Origin: DATCYX01 sp963714425
Lineage (GTDB): Bacteria > Chloroflexota > Anaerolineae > Anaerolineales > UBA4823
DNA length: 64,000 nt
NCBI GenBank assembly: GCA_963714425.1
Contig: CAVQOI010000003.1
Span: 62,001 to 126,000, forward strand
Direction: 5' to 3'
Of this stretch, positions 7,914 through 17,006 are shown one piece after another. Within the stretch, counting starts at the first letter, position 1. Each line of letters opens with the position of its first letter. The notes beneath the pieces are model-generated. The model saw only the letters and a list, made by a program, of their open reading frames with translations, was not told where the DNA came from and ran no database searches. A program made the translations under genes and the position numbers.

Positions 7914-9764
7914 TCACTCAGGCGGGATCTCCTTGAAGGCGTACTCCACATTGATGCCGCGCGCCCGCTGTGCCCGCTTGACCAGAATGTACCAGACGCC
8001 GGAAAGTATGATGATGCCAAATGCGATGATCTGCGCCCACAGACCGCCGATGCTGGAGAAATCCCAGTTGCCCAGAACTCCCAGTTGCGGAGCGAGCAGG
8101 AAGGCGACCACCATCGCCATACCGAAGCCGCCGCCCAGCATACCAACGGCGGAGAGCCAGGGCATAGGCTTGCCGCTGAACCACTCCATGATGTGCTGGC
8201 GCATGGGGTTGAGGAACAGGATTACAGCGATGATCGAACCCAGCCGCACCAGCCAGATCAGCAGCGGGTAGCTGCCGAAAGCCTGCGGCGCTAGCACCCA
8301 GGAGGTGATAACGAAAGCCAGCACGCCAAGGATGGTGAATAGTACGCCGACGTAGCCGCTGACGTTGTACTTCGCCCCGGGTGAGGCGTCATACACTTCT
8401 TTGGCGCGATAGGGCAGCAGCGCGCCTGCCAGGCAGGTGATGATGAACACATAGCCGCAGCCAAAGGTCACGCCCAGGGTCAAGCCGACCCAGCCGCCCA
8501 CCAGGTTGTAAGCCAGGATGACAGGGATGCTGCCCAGGAAGTATGCCAGGTGAGCGTTCGCCGGTGTGTGCCGGCGCTCATCCACCTTGCTGAACCAATC
8601 CGGTAGCAGCCGGTCGAGCGACATGGCTACCAGCACACGCGTCATGCCGATATAGCAGTTGTGCACGATCTGATGGGAGTTCAAAATGTATCCCAGACCA
8701 ATGATCAGCACGATCAACGGGCTGGCTGTTACAGCCACCGCGATAATATTAGGCCACAGGTAGAACCCATTGACGGTTGCTTCGGGGAGTCCATACCAGT
8801 AGCCCGCCCCAGCCACGTAAAGGAATTCGGAGCCAGCCAGGCGCTCCAGCCCCACCGCCAGCAGGGCCAGCAGCAAGCCGGTGACAATCAGCGAGCCGAC
8901 CATGATAAAGGCCTGGTTTTTGAAGGAGCGTGCGTCCTTGATCTCGCCGTTCTGCTGGGCGCTGTAGGTAGCCCACTGCAGGGAGGTCCAGGCAATGGGG
9001 GCGACCAGGATGGTGGCAATCAGGCTGAAGGGCGGATTCACATCGACACCCGCAGACTGAGCCGCAGCCGTGGCGGTGGCGTAGAAATTCTCGCCCGCAC
9101 CCGACGCGAGAGCAAAGGCATTCAGGCGCTCGACGAACTGCGATGCCGGAGTGAAGAAGAGCACGGCAAACATCACGGCAAATGCCAGCAGCACGGCATA
9201 CCACATCACCCACTGGAAGCGCACGTAATTCTTGAAGCCGCTGGTCAGAATGAGCATCGATACCAGGGCATTCAAGATGCTGGTGACAATGATGCCGGTT
9301 GCTCCGGTAAACCATAAGCCGATACTGGTGAATGCGGCGTTATCCATCGTAGCACCCAGGCCAAGGAAGAGCGGCGCGAACCCCAGGTAGGCGAGCAGCC
9401 AGCCGGAGAGAGCTACCCACTGCAAGATCCAGATCACGTAACCCGACATCACCACAGTAAAGGCTGTGCCGCCGCCGAAGACGCGGCTCTCGAAGACGTA
9501 GTCGCCGCCCGAACGGGGTAGGGCGGTGGACAGCCACACGTAAGCCAGGGCGATGGGGATCTCGATCAGCATGGCTAGGATGATGCCCCAGGCCATCTTC
9601 CCGCCGGGTAAAGCGCCTGGCGCCCAAAGGTAGGTCCAGGGGAAGATTAATCCCATGGTCAGAATGTTATAGACGAAAGCAGAATATGGGGACATGACTC
9701 GCACCAGACCAGAAGCTTTACGGGTAAAAACCTCGGGCCGGGACGGAGCGGTTGTTGCAGTCAT
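7914..9764 (-). CDS. APC-superfamily amino acid/amine permease 2
   Basis: Intact permease of 616 residues with about 12-14 membrane helices. The family region TALPRSGGDYVFESR lies near residues 80-95, between helices 2 and 3, and the C-terminus (KRAQRARGINVEYAFKEIPPE area) is like that of permease 1. The start follows AGGAGG. It lies between metallophosphoesterase 2 upstream and the FAD/GcvT gene downstream, in the same direction, so it is probably co-transcribed and imports the substrate. Compared with permease 1 the middle is longer around residues 215-245. The ligand is unknown; amino acids, polyamines or methylated amines all fit the family. Confidence 0.9.
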   Translation of the reverse strand: MTATTAPSRPEVFTRKASGLVRVMSPYSAFVYNILTMGLIFPWTYLWAPGALPGGKMAWGIILAMLIEIPIALAYVWLSTALPRSGGDYVFESRVFGGGTAFTVVMSGYVIWILQWVALSGWLLAYLGFAPLFLGLGATMDNAAFTSIGLWFTGATGIIVTSILNALVSMLILTSGFKNYVRFQWVMWYAVLLAFAVMFAVLFFTPASQFVERLNAFALASGAGENFYATATAAAQSAGVDVNPPFSLIATILVAPIAWTSLQWATYSAQQNGEIKDARSFKNQAFIMVGSLIVTGLLLALLAVGLERLAGSEFLYVAGAGYWYGLPEATVNGFYLWPNIIAVAVTASPLIVLIIGLGYILNSHQIVHNCYIGMTRVLVAMSLDRLLPDWFSKVDERRHTPANAHLAYFLGSIPVILAYNLVGGWVGLTLGVTFGCGYVFIITCLAGALLPYRAKEVYDASPGAKYNVSGYVGVLFTILGVLAFVITSWVLAPQAFGSYPLLIWLVRLGSIIAVILFLNPMRQHIMEWFSGKPMPWLSAVGMLGGGFGMAMVVAFLLAPQLGVLGNWDFSSIGGLWAQIIAFGIIILSGVWYILVKRAQRARGINVEYAFKEIPPE

Positions 9765-9913
9765 CTTTTCCTCCTATTGGTCGTTGATCAATGAATTTTC
9801 GTTGAGAACGTTGCCGGGGACTTGCACCCAGGGCTGGTGGACCAGCCTGCGGTTAAGCCTGCCTGCACTAGACAACCCAATATATGCCCAATAGTTTCCT
9901 CCTTTTCCAATGC

Positions 9914-10909
9914 TCAACCCGACGTCATCTGGTAGCCGTCGATGATGCCGTCTGAAAAGTTCACTAGGCAGCCGCGTAAGATCCCCTCGCCATACTCGCT
10001 CCCGGGGTTAACGCAAGTCGTGCGACCAATTTTCGCCACCGATTGGGATTCGTGGATGTGCCCGTGCAAGCCGAGCATGGGCTGGTACTTCTCGATGGCT
10101 TTGCGCACCGAATGGCTGCCGGCCCCGTGTAGCACAATCTGACCTGCCTTGACGATCGGCTCGGGCGGATCGGTGTTCCAATCCAGCATTGGGCAAGTAT
10201 CCAGCGTGGAGTCGATCGGGGGATCGTGGAAATTGAAGATGCATTTCCCCATATCGTCTACCTGGGCGACCATCTCCTCGATCATCGCCCCCAGCGCCTC
10301 GTCGCTGATCTCTCGCGGCGTCTTCCACGGTGTGGGTGTGCTGAATCCCACGCTGATCATCGTGTGCTCCTCATCTACGCTCACCCGCTTGTTTTCGCAG
10401 CCGAAAAAGGATTGTGTGCCTTCCCTGTAAAGCGGTTGCAGGGTATCGGGGTCATCATCGTTGCCGCCTGTGACAAAGCACTTGATACCCGTGCCTGCCA
10501 GGCGGGTCTCCGCCAGGTCTACCCATTCATCCAGGCGCTCTCGAGCCAGCTTGCGGAAGAGTTTGTCTACAGATGTAGGATCCGCCTGCATCAGGCGAAA
10601 TTCATCCTCACCCATAATCTGGCTGTAGAAGCCGAGCACACCGATGCGCTCTTGCAGCTCGTTGAGCTCAGTTTCAGTTTCTACCTTCTTGACGCTACCC
10701 TGGAGCGTAGCGCGATAATTTCCGTTACCTTCGCTGATGATAGGTATGAGCAGTTTGCCCGTGATATCGCCACCCATCACCAGGACGCTGGCTTCATAAA
10801 ACTTGCCCGCATTGATGAACTTTCGAAAAGTGCGCTCGGAACCATGAATATCTGTGGCAAAGAAAAGGCGTGTGGCTTTCTTCCGCGCTTTCTTGAAAAA
10901 AAATGACAT
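9914..10909 (-). CDS. Calcineurin-like metallophosphoesterase 2
   Basis: Paralogue of the enzyme at 3202-4140, 331 residues. It keeps the metal-binding blocks TDIHGS (near 19-24), GGDITGK, GGNDDD, NFHDPP and LHGHIHES, and the shared phrase FINAGKFYE after the first motif. A Lys/Arg-rich start (MSFFFKKARKKATRL) extends the N-terminus by about 14 residues compared with copy 1. RBS: GGAGGAAGG upstream of the ATG at 10909. It is the first structural gene after the DeoR regulator, with 57 bases between them, and probably heads the permease 2 - FAD/GcvT 1 transcript. A cytoplasmic phosphatase or phosphodiesterase acting on a pathway intermediate is likely; the substrate is unknown. Confidence 0.86.
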   Translation of the reverse strand: MSFFFKKARKKATRLFFATDIHGSERTFRKFINAGKFYEASVLVMGGDITGKLLIPIISEGNGNYRATLQGSVKKVETETELNELQERIGVLGFYSQIMGEDEFRLMQADPTSVDKLFRKLARERLDEWVDLAETRLAGTGIKCFVTGGNDDDPDTLQPLYREGTQSFFGCENKRVSVDEEHTMISVGFSTPTPWKTPREISDEALGAMIEEMVAQVDDMGKCIFNFHDPPIDSTLDTCPMLDWNTDPPEPIVKAGQIVLHGAGSHSVRKAIEKYQPMLGLHGHIHESQSVAKIGRTTCVNPGSEYGEGILRGCLVNFSDGIIDGYQMTSG

Positions 10910-10966
10910 TGACCTTCCTCCAAACTGGACTCAACCAGGACGGTCTCCAGGGCTAAAGGAGAACTC

Positions 10967-11761
10967 TCAGGCTTTGATGGGCGCGTGGTTTGCGACCAGG
11001 ATTTCTATTGAACGTTCTGCCAGCGCCTCCAGGGCGTGCCTGTCCAGGCCAGCGTCGGTGATCAGTTTCATCTCACCGTCTACAGGAGCGACCTCGAAGT
11101 TGGAGACCACGCCCCATTTGCTGTGGTCTGCGACCACATACACCGGACCCTGGGCACGTTGCAGCATCAGGCGCAAGACCTCCGCTTCGGCATTGGACGG
11201 CACGGTATAGCCATGTTTCAGGCTGATGCCGTCTACACCGATAAACGCCTTGCTGGCATACACCTGCTTCAGGTTATCAATGGCGAAGCGACCTGCCACC
11301 GAGTTGGATTTATGCTGGAATTCTCCGCCGACCACATGCAATTCGAACCCAACATCGCCCACTTCTAATGCAGCGATTAAGTTGTTGGTAATGATCGTGA
11401 TATCTAGGTTGGCGGGAATGTGGCGGATTACTTGCGTGGTGGTGGTGCCGCTGTTGATGAACACGATGTCCCCCTCGCGGATCAACCCAGCGGCAGTCAG
11501 GCCGATCTGGCGTTTTTCTTCCGGGCAGCGCATCGCCCGCTGCCTGTATTCCGGTTCCATGGGCAAGCGCTGGCTGAGGATGGCGCCTCCGTGCGTGCGT
11601 TCCAGGATACCCTCTTCTTCAAGCCATTCCAGATCGCGGCGAATGGTTGCCTCAGACACACCCAGCCATCCACTAAGATCGGTGCTTGCAACGATCTTGT
11701 GGAGCGCAATGTACTCCAGGATGCGCTCGCGCCTTTGGGCAGGGATGAGGGTTTTGCTCAT
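10967..11761 (-). CDS. DeoR-family transcriptional regulator
   Basis: Repressor of 264 residues with an N-terminal DeoR helix-turn-helix (AQRRERILEYIALHKIV, then WLGVSEATIRRDLEWLEEEG and RTHGGA) and a C-terminal DeoRC sensor domain with INSGTTTTQVIRHI and VYVVADHSKWG. DeoR sensors usually bind a sugar phosphate or other phosphorylated metabolite, which fits a locus with two kinases and an aldolase. The start at 11761 (MSKTLIPAQ) was preferred over 11839 because the longer version adds 26 residues unlike the family and overlaps the divergent promoter. It faces the plus-strand block and probably controls both directions. The effector is not known. Confidence 0.92.
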   Translation of the reverse strand: MSKTLIPAQRRERILEYIALHKIVASTDLSGWLGVSEATIRRDLEWLEEEGILERTHGGAILSQRLPMEPEYRQRAMRCPEEKRQIGLTAAGLIREGDIVFINSGTTTTQVIRHIPANLDITIITNNLIAALEVGDVGFELHVVGGEFQHKSNSVAGRFAIDNLKQVYASKAFIGVDGISLKHGYTVPSNAEAEVLRLMLQRAQGPVYVVADHSKWGVVSNFEVAPVDGEMKLITDAGLDRHALEALAERSIEILVANHAPIKA

Positions 11762-11833
11762 TATGCCGGAATTATCAATATGTGACGGAAATTGATTCTT
11801 TGACCCCATAATTATATAAGAATTTGAATAAAT

Positions 11834-11862
11834 TTGCAAGTTTTTGCCCTTTCAGGTATAAT
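11834..11862 (+). promoter_or_regulatory. Sigma-70 promoter for the nucleotidyltransferase/CBS genes
   Basis: TTGCAA (11834-11839) and TATAAT (11857-11862) are 17 bases apart. Transcription would start near 11869, giving a leader of about 50 bases before the ATG at 11921. It lies in the divergent gap with the DeoR gene. Confidence 0.7.
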
Positions 11863-11920
11863 CGAAGCGGATTTTTGCCGGAATGCCTCCATATCGTACA
11901 CAAAACACGAGGAGTTTTCT

Positions 11921-12712
11921 ATGCCAGACGGTCCAATCGGGATGGGACAACAGGATCAGGCAGAGCGCGAAAAGTTCGAAAATGAGCTAAAGCGAATTTT
12001 AGAAGCCAGCGCCAAAGCTGGTCTCACTTTGCGCGTGATCGGCTCGCTGGCTTTTCAGATGCACTGCCCGAGTTTTGGCTTCTTGCAGCAGGCAATGGGC
12101 AGGGCTTACACGGATATCGACTTTGCCGCCTACCGTTCACAGGTGAAAGAGATCAAAGCGCTCATGGCGGGTCTGGGGTATGTTGAGGACCGCGAGGTTT
12201 TCATCGTCAGCGAGGGCGACCGCTCTATTTTCAACAATCCCGAAACTGGCCTGCACGTGGACGTGTTTTTCGACAAGCTGGACTTTTGCCATGTGATCAG
12301 CTGGAACGGCCGGCTGGAGGTCGATAATCCCACCATCCCTCTGGCAGAGATGGTTTTAGAAAAGATGCAGATCGTGAAGATCAACGAGAAAGACGTGATC
12401 GACACGATCATGTTGTTAATGGAGCACGACCTGGGTGCGGTGGACAAAGAAACCATCAACATTGAGCGCATTGCAGCCTTATGCGCGCAGGATTGGGGGC
12501 TGTGGCGCACGACTACGATGAATCTGGATAAGGTCAGGCAGCTGGCGCTTGGCTATCCCCAGTTGACCGATGTGCAGAAAAAACACATCGAGAAGCAGGT
12601 GGGAGCAACCCTGAAACGCATTGAGAGAGAACCAAAGAACCTGGCCTGGCGTTTGCGCGCCCGGGTGGGCGACCGCGTGAAATGGTACAAAGACGTCGAC
12701 GAAGTGCAGTGA
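11921..12712 (+). CDS. Nucleotidyltransferase-fold protein
   Basis: Protein of 263 residues with the signature of the nucleotidyltransferase fold: IGSLAFQ near residue 46, the metal pair DIDF in AYTDIDFAAY, and a third acid in LHVDVFFD. It resembles the stand-alone nucleotidyltransferase (AbiEii-like, MNT) group. The ATG at 11921 sits 7 bases after GAGGAG; an upstream ATG at 11834 would run through the promoter. The next gene, 32 bases on, encodes CBS domains, so an adenosine-nucleotide link is possible. The C-terminal 70 residues are helical and Lys/Arg-rich. I see no HEPN or toxin partner, so a toxin-antitoxin role is not supported. The function is unknown. Confidence 0.72.
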   Translation: MPDGPIGMGQQDQAEREKFENELKRILEASAKAGLTLRVIGSLAFQMHCPSFGFLQQAMGRAYTDIDFAAYRSQVKEIKALMAGLGYVEDREVFIVSEGDRSIFNNPETGLHVDVFFDKLDFCHVISWNGRLEVDNPTIPLAEMVLEKMQIVKINEKDVIDTIMLLMEHDLGAVDKETINIERIAALCAQDWGLWRTTTMNLDKVRQLALGYPQLTDVQKKHIEKQVGATLKRIEREPKNLAWRLRARVGDRVKWYKDVDEVQ

Positions 12713-12744
12713 GCCATCCGGCGAGTTGATCAGGAGGAGTGGAT

Positions 12745-13549
12745 ATGTCTAAGCTGGTACGAGATCTTATGCATCCCGGGGTGCTCACCTGCCCGCCTGA
12801 TGCAACCTTGGGGCAGGTAGCAATCCTCTTGCACAATCACCATGTGCATGCTTTGTTCGTCGCCGACCCAGATGGCAGCATCCTGGGCGTGATTACAGAC
12901 TTTGATCTGCTTGCTGGGGAGTGGCTCTCCGCCGACCGCTCGAGCTTGGCTGTGATGCGCAAGATGACCGCCGGGGAGATGATGTCCTCGCCGGTTGATA
13001 CGATCGCGGCCGATGTGCCCGTTACCCAAGCGGCTACGCGGATGAGGCAAGAAGTCATCCGCCGCTTGCTTGGTTATGGATAAGGGCAAACCGGTTGGGG
13101 TGATCTCAATCTCGGATTTCATCGCCAACCTGGCGGCAGCTCCCTACGGGCGCCGGACGGTGGGGGATGTTATGTCTGATGTCTACCTCTGCTGCCGGGA
13201 AAAAACCCCGATTGTCTCTGCCGCCCGTGTGATGAAAGATACCGGCTGGCGCTCTGTGCTTGTTGTCAGCCCTACCGGCACACCTCTGGGCTTGTTCAGC
13301 GGGTTGGACCTCGTGGTGTGCGCCGAAGATGATTGCGAGAAGATCACCGTCGGTGAGGTCATGCATCCCCTGCTTACGATCAAAATGTCGGCGAGCCTGC
13401 GCGAGGCGGCGGACATGATGATCGAAAACCACCATCACCGCTTGGTGGTCGTGGATCCCAGGAACCCGGACAATATGCCGTTAGGTATCATCTCTTCCTC
13501 AGATATCGTCTCTGAGATGGCCCATCCAGATTCAGTCTGGCAAAAATAA
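12745..13549 (+). CDS. Protein with four CBS domains (one frameshift)
   Basis: About 268 residues made of two Bateman pairs. The repeated CBS phrases are VRDLMHPGVLTCPPDATL, AGEMMSSPVDTI, VGDVMSDVYLCC and VGEVMHPLLTIKMSASL, each followed by a variant of PLGVISxxD. The frame breaks once at about 13074: the first part ends RRLLGYG-stop, while the next frame reads VMDKGKPVGVISISDF and fits the family directly, so one extra G is likely. The GTG at 12739 is possible, but the ATG at 12745 lies 7 bases after AGGAGG. CBS pairs bind adenosine nucleotides (AMP, ATP, SAM) and usually regulate a partner. There is no enzyme domain here; the partner may be the nucleotidyltransferase-fold protein just upstream. 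Confidence 0.85.
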
Positions 13550-13597
13550 ATAACACTTCATCCGTTATTTCTTTGCATCCGTAAGCCAGGTTGACCT

Positions 13598-13624
13598 CAC
13601 GGATAGAAAGCAACACGGATAGAA
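13598..13624 (+). promoter_or_regulatory. Direct repeat upstream of FAD/GcvT 2
   Basis: CACGGATAGAA occurs twice (13598-13608 and 13614-13624) with a 16-base period, and its reverse ATCCGT lies near 13577. The second copy ends 23 bases before the ATG at 13648. It may be a regulator site; no known motif was recognised. Confidence 0.35.
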
Positions 13625-13647
13625 CAAAAGCGTAAAGGAGTTATCCA

Positions 13648-16086
13648 ATGGCCGAAGTTCCATCGCAAGCGCGGGTCGTCATCATTGGAGGGGGTGTAGG
13701 AGGGTGCAGTATCGCTTACCATCTGACCTTGATGGGTTGGAAAGACGTGGTTGTCCTGGAGCGACACGAGCTGACTGCCGGTTCTACCTGGCATTCCGCT
13801 GGCCTGGTCGGACAGCTGCGTTCAGACGCCAACCTGACGCGCATGATGTTTTACAGCACCGACCTTTACCGCAGGCTGAAGGACGAGACCGGGCAGGATA
13901 CCGGCTGGAGGGAAGTAGGCGGCTTGCGATTGGCCTCCTCTCCTGAGCGTATGGAAGACATCAAGCGGATGGTGGGTATGGCGCGCTCTTTTGACATGCC
14001 CATGGAACTGCTCTCCCCCAAAGAAGCGCTCGATCTCTTCCCCATCATGAATATTGATGGAGTCCTGGGCGCAGCCTTCACCCCCACGGATGGAATGATC
14101 GACCCCACCATGCTGACCAACGCCCTGGCTGCAGGCGCTAAGAGCCGTGGAGCCAGGTTCTTCCTGGACACCGATGTAGAAGCCATCCGTTTGAAGAAGG
14201 GCCGCGTCGATGAGGTGGTCACCAACCGCGGCACGATCAAGACCGAGATTGTGGTTAATGCTGCCGGTCAGTGGGGTGGTGAGGTGGGCAAGATGGTCGG
14301 CCTGACCTTGCCCGTGGTGCCTATGGCGCACCTGTACATCATCACCAAGCCAATCGATGGCGTTGGGCACGAATTCCCCACCCTGCGCGACCCCGATCTG
14401 CTGGTGTACTGGCGCGAAGAAGTGGGGGGCATCGTCACCGGCGGCTACGAGCGCAACCCTGAGCCGTTTGGATTGAATGGCATCCCGCATGACTTCAAAT
14501 ACCAATTGCTGCCTCCAGATTGGGATCGCTTCGGTCCCCTGATGGAGAACTCCATCCAGCGCGTCCCAGCCGTGGAGACAGCCGAGATTATCCAGCTGCT
14601 CAACGGACCGGAGGGCTTTACCCCAGATGGCGAGTTCTTACTGGGGCCAACGGCAGTGAAGGGCTTTTGGGTGGCGTGCGCCTTCTGCGCCCACGGTCTG
14701 GCGGGTGCGGGCGGCATCGGTAAAGTAATGGCTGAGTGGATCATTGAAGGGCAGCCGGAGTGGGACCTGTGGCGGCTGGATGTGCGCCGCTTCGGCTCCA
14801 ATTACGCCAGCCAGGATTACATCGTGGCGCGCACCATCGAGACCTACTCGATGTACTACGACATCCACTATCCGGGCGAGGAGCGCCTTTCCCGCCGCCC
14901 GCTGCGCATGTCACCTACTTATTACCGCTTGCGAGATTTAGGTGCTGTCTTCGGCGAGAAAACCGGCTGGGAGCGCCCCAATTACTTCAAGCCCTATGAA
15001 GAGCTGGCTCGCCATGGGCACGAGCCCAAGGGCTGGGCGCGCCATGGTTGGTCGCGCGCTATCGGCTACGAGCACCTGATGACGCGCCAGAATGCGGGGT
15101 TGTTTGACGAGACCTCTTTCAATAAATTCGAAGTGCGCGGTCCGGGCGCTCTGGCATTTCTCAACTACGTGTGCGCCAACGACATCGACGTACCGGTAGG
15201 CACTGTGGTCTATACGGAGTGCCTGAATAAAAGAGGCGGGATTGAATGCGATTTCACCGTCACGCGCACGGCTGAAGACCGCTTCTTTATTATCACTGGC
15301 ACCGCCTTCGGTCAGCATGATATGTCCTGGCTGCGCCTCAACATGCCCGATGATGGCTCGGTGACTATCGAAGATGTTTCGTCTTTTTACGCCTGCATCG
15401 GAATGTGGGGCCCCAAGGCGCGCGCCATCCTGCAGAAAACCACGCGTGCCGACCTGTCCGATCAGGCCTTCCCTTACATGACCGCCCAGCGCATCACCGT
15501 GGGAGATGTGCCCGTTCTGGCTTCTCGTGTGACCTACGTGGGCGAGTTGGGCTGGGAATTCTACTGCCCGCTGGAGTACGGTCTGCGCCTGTGGGATACC
15601 CTGTGGGAAGCCGGGCAGCCGGAAGGCATGGTGGCGGCAGGCTATAAAGCCATCGACACAATGCGCCTGGAGAAAGCCTACCGCTACTGGAGCGGCGAGA
15701 TCAGCCCGGATTACACCCCCTACGAAGCGGGTTTGGGTTTCGCCGTGAAGCTGGACAAAGGCGATTTCATCGGGCGCGATGCCCTGCTGAAACAAAAAGA
15801 CGCCGGGCTGAAGCGCAAGCTGTGCTGCCTGACGCTGGACGACAAGCGCACGGTTGCTCTGGGCAAGGAGCCTATCCGCCTTGTGGATAGCGGTGAGATC
15901 GTCACTTGGGTGGCTGGGGGCGGCTATGGCTACTCGGTGGAGGAGAGCATCGTCTATGCTTACCTGCCCATCCATCTCAGCAAAGAAGGCACGCGCTTTG
16001 AGATCGAATTCTTCGGCGAGCAGGTAGGCGCCACGGTGCGCAAGTCGCCGCTTTGGGATCCCAAGGGCGAGCGCATTAGAGCTTGA
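13648..16086 (+). CDS. FAD oxidoreductase-GcvT fusion 2 (dimethylglycine/sarcosine dehydrogenase-like)
   Basis: Intact 812-residue paralogue of the fusion at 5295-7721. The FAD domain has GGGVGG (14-19) and Glu38, and it keeps the covalent-FAD motif TWHSAGL with His49, as in dimethylglycine and sarcosine dehydrogenases. The FAO_M linker is around 380-430 and the GcvT half runs from about 435 to the end, with VTYVGELGWEFY and LRLEKAYRYW phrases typical of the folate-binding part. Expected reaction: oxidative N-demethylation with transfer of formaldehyde to tetrahydrofolate, in the cytoplasm. RBS: AAAGGAG. It opens the plus-strand catabolic block and is followed by a hairpin and the GntR gene. 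The exact amine is unknown. Confidence 0.9.
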   Translation: MAEVPSQARVVIIGGGVGGCSIAYHLTLMGWKDVVVLERHELTAGSTWHSAGLVGQLRSDANLTRMMFYSTDLYRRLKDETGQDTGWREVGGLRLASSPERMEDIKRMVGMARSFDMPMELLSPKEALDLFPIMNIDGVLGAAFTPTDGMIDPTMLTNALAAGAKSRGARFFLDTDVEAIRLKKGRVDEVVTNRGTIKTEIVVNAAGQWGGEVGKMVGLTLPVVPMAHLYIITKPIDGVGHEFPTLRDPDLLVYWREEVGGIVTGGYERNPEPFGLNGIPHDFKYQLLPPDWDRFGPLMENSIQRVPAVETAEIIQLLNGPEGFTPDGEFLLGPTAVKGFWVACAFCAHGLAGAGGIGKVMAEWIIEGQPEWDLWRLDVRRFGSNYASQDYIVARTIETYSMYYDIHYPGEERLSRRPLRMSPTYYRLRDLGAVFGEKTGWERPNYFKPYEELARHGHEPKGWARHGWSRAIGYEHLMTRQNAGLFDETSFNKFEVRGPGALAFLNYVCANDIDVPVGTVVYTECLNKRGGIECDFTVTRTAEDRFFIITGTAFGQHDMSWLRLNMPDDGSVTIEDVSSFYACIGMWGPKARAILQKTTRADLSDQAFPYMTAQRITVGDVPVLASRVTYVGELGWEFYCPLEYGLRLWDTLWEAGQPEGMVAAGYKAIDTMRLEKAYRYWSGEISPDYTPYEAGLGFAVKLDKGDFIGRDALLKQKDAGLKRKLCCLTLDDKRTVALGKEPIRLVDSGEIVTWVAGGGYGYSVEESIVYAYLPIHLSKEGTRFEIEFFGEQVGATVRKSPLWDPKGERIRA

Positions 16087-16126
16087 TAATCTTTGTACCT
16101 GCACTCCTTACGGGGTAAACAACCTG

Positions 16127-16169
16127 CATACAGGGTCGTCCAGGGGAAAGACCCGGAAGACCCTGTATG
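16127..16169 (+). terminator. Hairpin after FAD/GcvT 2
   Basis: Perfect 11-bp inverted repeat (CATACAGGGTC / GACCCTGTATG) with a 21-base loop, 40 bases after the stop and just before the next promoter. Some downstream A/T, but no clean U-run. Confidence 0.55.
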
Positions 16170-16179
16170 ATATGAATTA

Positions 16180-16233
16180 TTGACATTGACCCAATCCATG
16201 TTTATAATTATAGATGTCTATACGTCTAGATAT
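16180..16233 (+). promoter_or_regulatory. Consensus sigma-70 promoter with GntR/UTRA-type operator
   Basis: TTGACA (16180-16185), exactly 17 bases, then TATAAT (16203-16208): a full consensus promoter. Right after the -10 lies AGATGTCTATACGTCTAGAT (16211-16230), containing GTCTATAC, which resembles the TGGTATAGACCA half of sites known for UTRA-domain GntR repressors. Its place over the start site suggests autorepression by the downstream gene. Confidence 0.72.
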
Positions 16234-16252
16234 CTGACAATGCAGAGCGGAT

Positions 16253-16982
16253 ATGGTTGAGTTGACAAAGACAGAAGGCGTCCCGATGTACGTATGGATA
16301 CGGGAAGCCTTAAGAGGCGAGATCACCCAGGGGGCGTTGAAGCGCGGCGAGCAGCTCCCACCAGAGCATGTTCTCGCGTCCCGGTTTGGCGTCAGCCGCA
16401 TGACCGTCCGCCAGGGCATCGCCGAGTTGATCGATGAAGGGCTGGTGTACCGGCGGCATGGGGTGGGTACGTTTGTCGCCTACCCGCACCTGGAGCGCGA
16501 TCACACCCGCCTGACAAGTTTCTTCGATTCGAGCTGGAGGCGAGGGGATGCAAGCCAGAGCCATAGTGCTTTCCTCCAAAGTGACCCCAGCCAAACCAAA
16601 AGTAGCTAGAGCCCTGGATATCCCGGTTGGCGCTGACGTCTTCCGCCTGAAAACGCTGCGCTTCGCCGGGGACATACCCATCACCATCCACGATGCCCAC
16701 ATTCCCCACAAATTGATCGCCAAATATATCAATGAAGAGCTGGAGGCGCAAAACCTGTGGAAAGTGTTTGAGCAGAGCGGGTATAAGGTGAAGCGCGCCA
16801 TCCAGAAGATCGAAGCCAGAGAAGCCACCAAAGATATCGCTAAGTTGATGGACATCCGTGAAGGCGCTCCTATTCTGTACAAAGAGCGTACTGTCTATGC
16901 CGAGAATGGCACGCCGGTCGAATTCACCTATTGTTACAACCGTGGGGATGTCTATTCATTGACCGTGGCACTTGAGCGTTAG
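16253..16982 (+). CDS. GntR-family regulator with UTRA domain (frameshifted)
   Basis: HutC-type regulator of about 240 residues. Residues 1-95 hold the GntR winged helix (PMYVWIREALRGEI, LPPEHVLASRFGVSRMTVRQ, RRHGVGTFVA) and break off after RLTSFFDSS. From about 16548 another frame gives the UTRA ligand domain (RGMQARAIVLSSKV through VYSLTVALER). One or two small indels around 16533-16550 (near a GGGG run) would join them. It sits under a consensus promoter with a likely own operator, and 24 bases before the kinase gene. UTRA domains sense small molecules such as amino sugars, phosphonates or histidine products. It is probably the local repressor of the kinase-aldolase-aminotransferase-phosphatase genes. 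Confidence 0.85.
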
Positions 16983-17006
16983 CGACACAACACCAGGAAG
17001 AAAACC

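Noticed and set aside
11921..12712. AbiEii/MNT-type toxin-antitoxin or phage defence
   Set aside because: There is no AbiEi or HEPN partner; the neighbours are CBS and metabolic genes.
14938..16104. Long minus-strand ORF of 388 codons opposite FAD/GcvT 2
   Set aside because: It is the mirror of a well-supported enzyme gene, with no family phrase or ribosome site; a shadow of the GC-rich coding strand.
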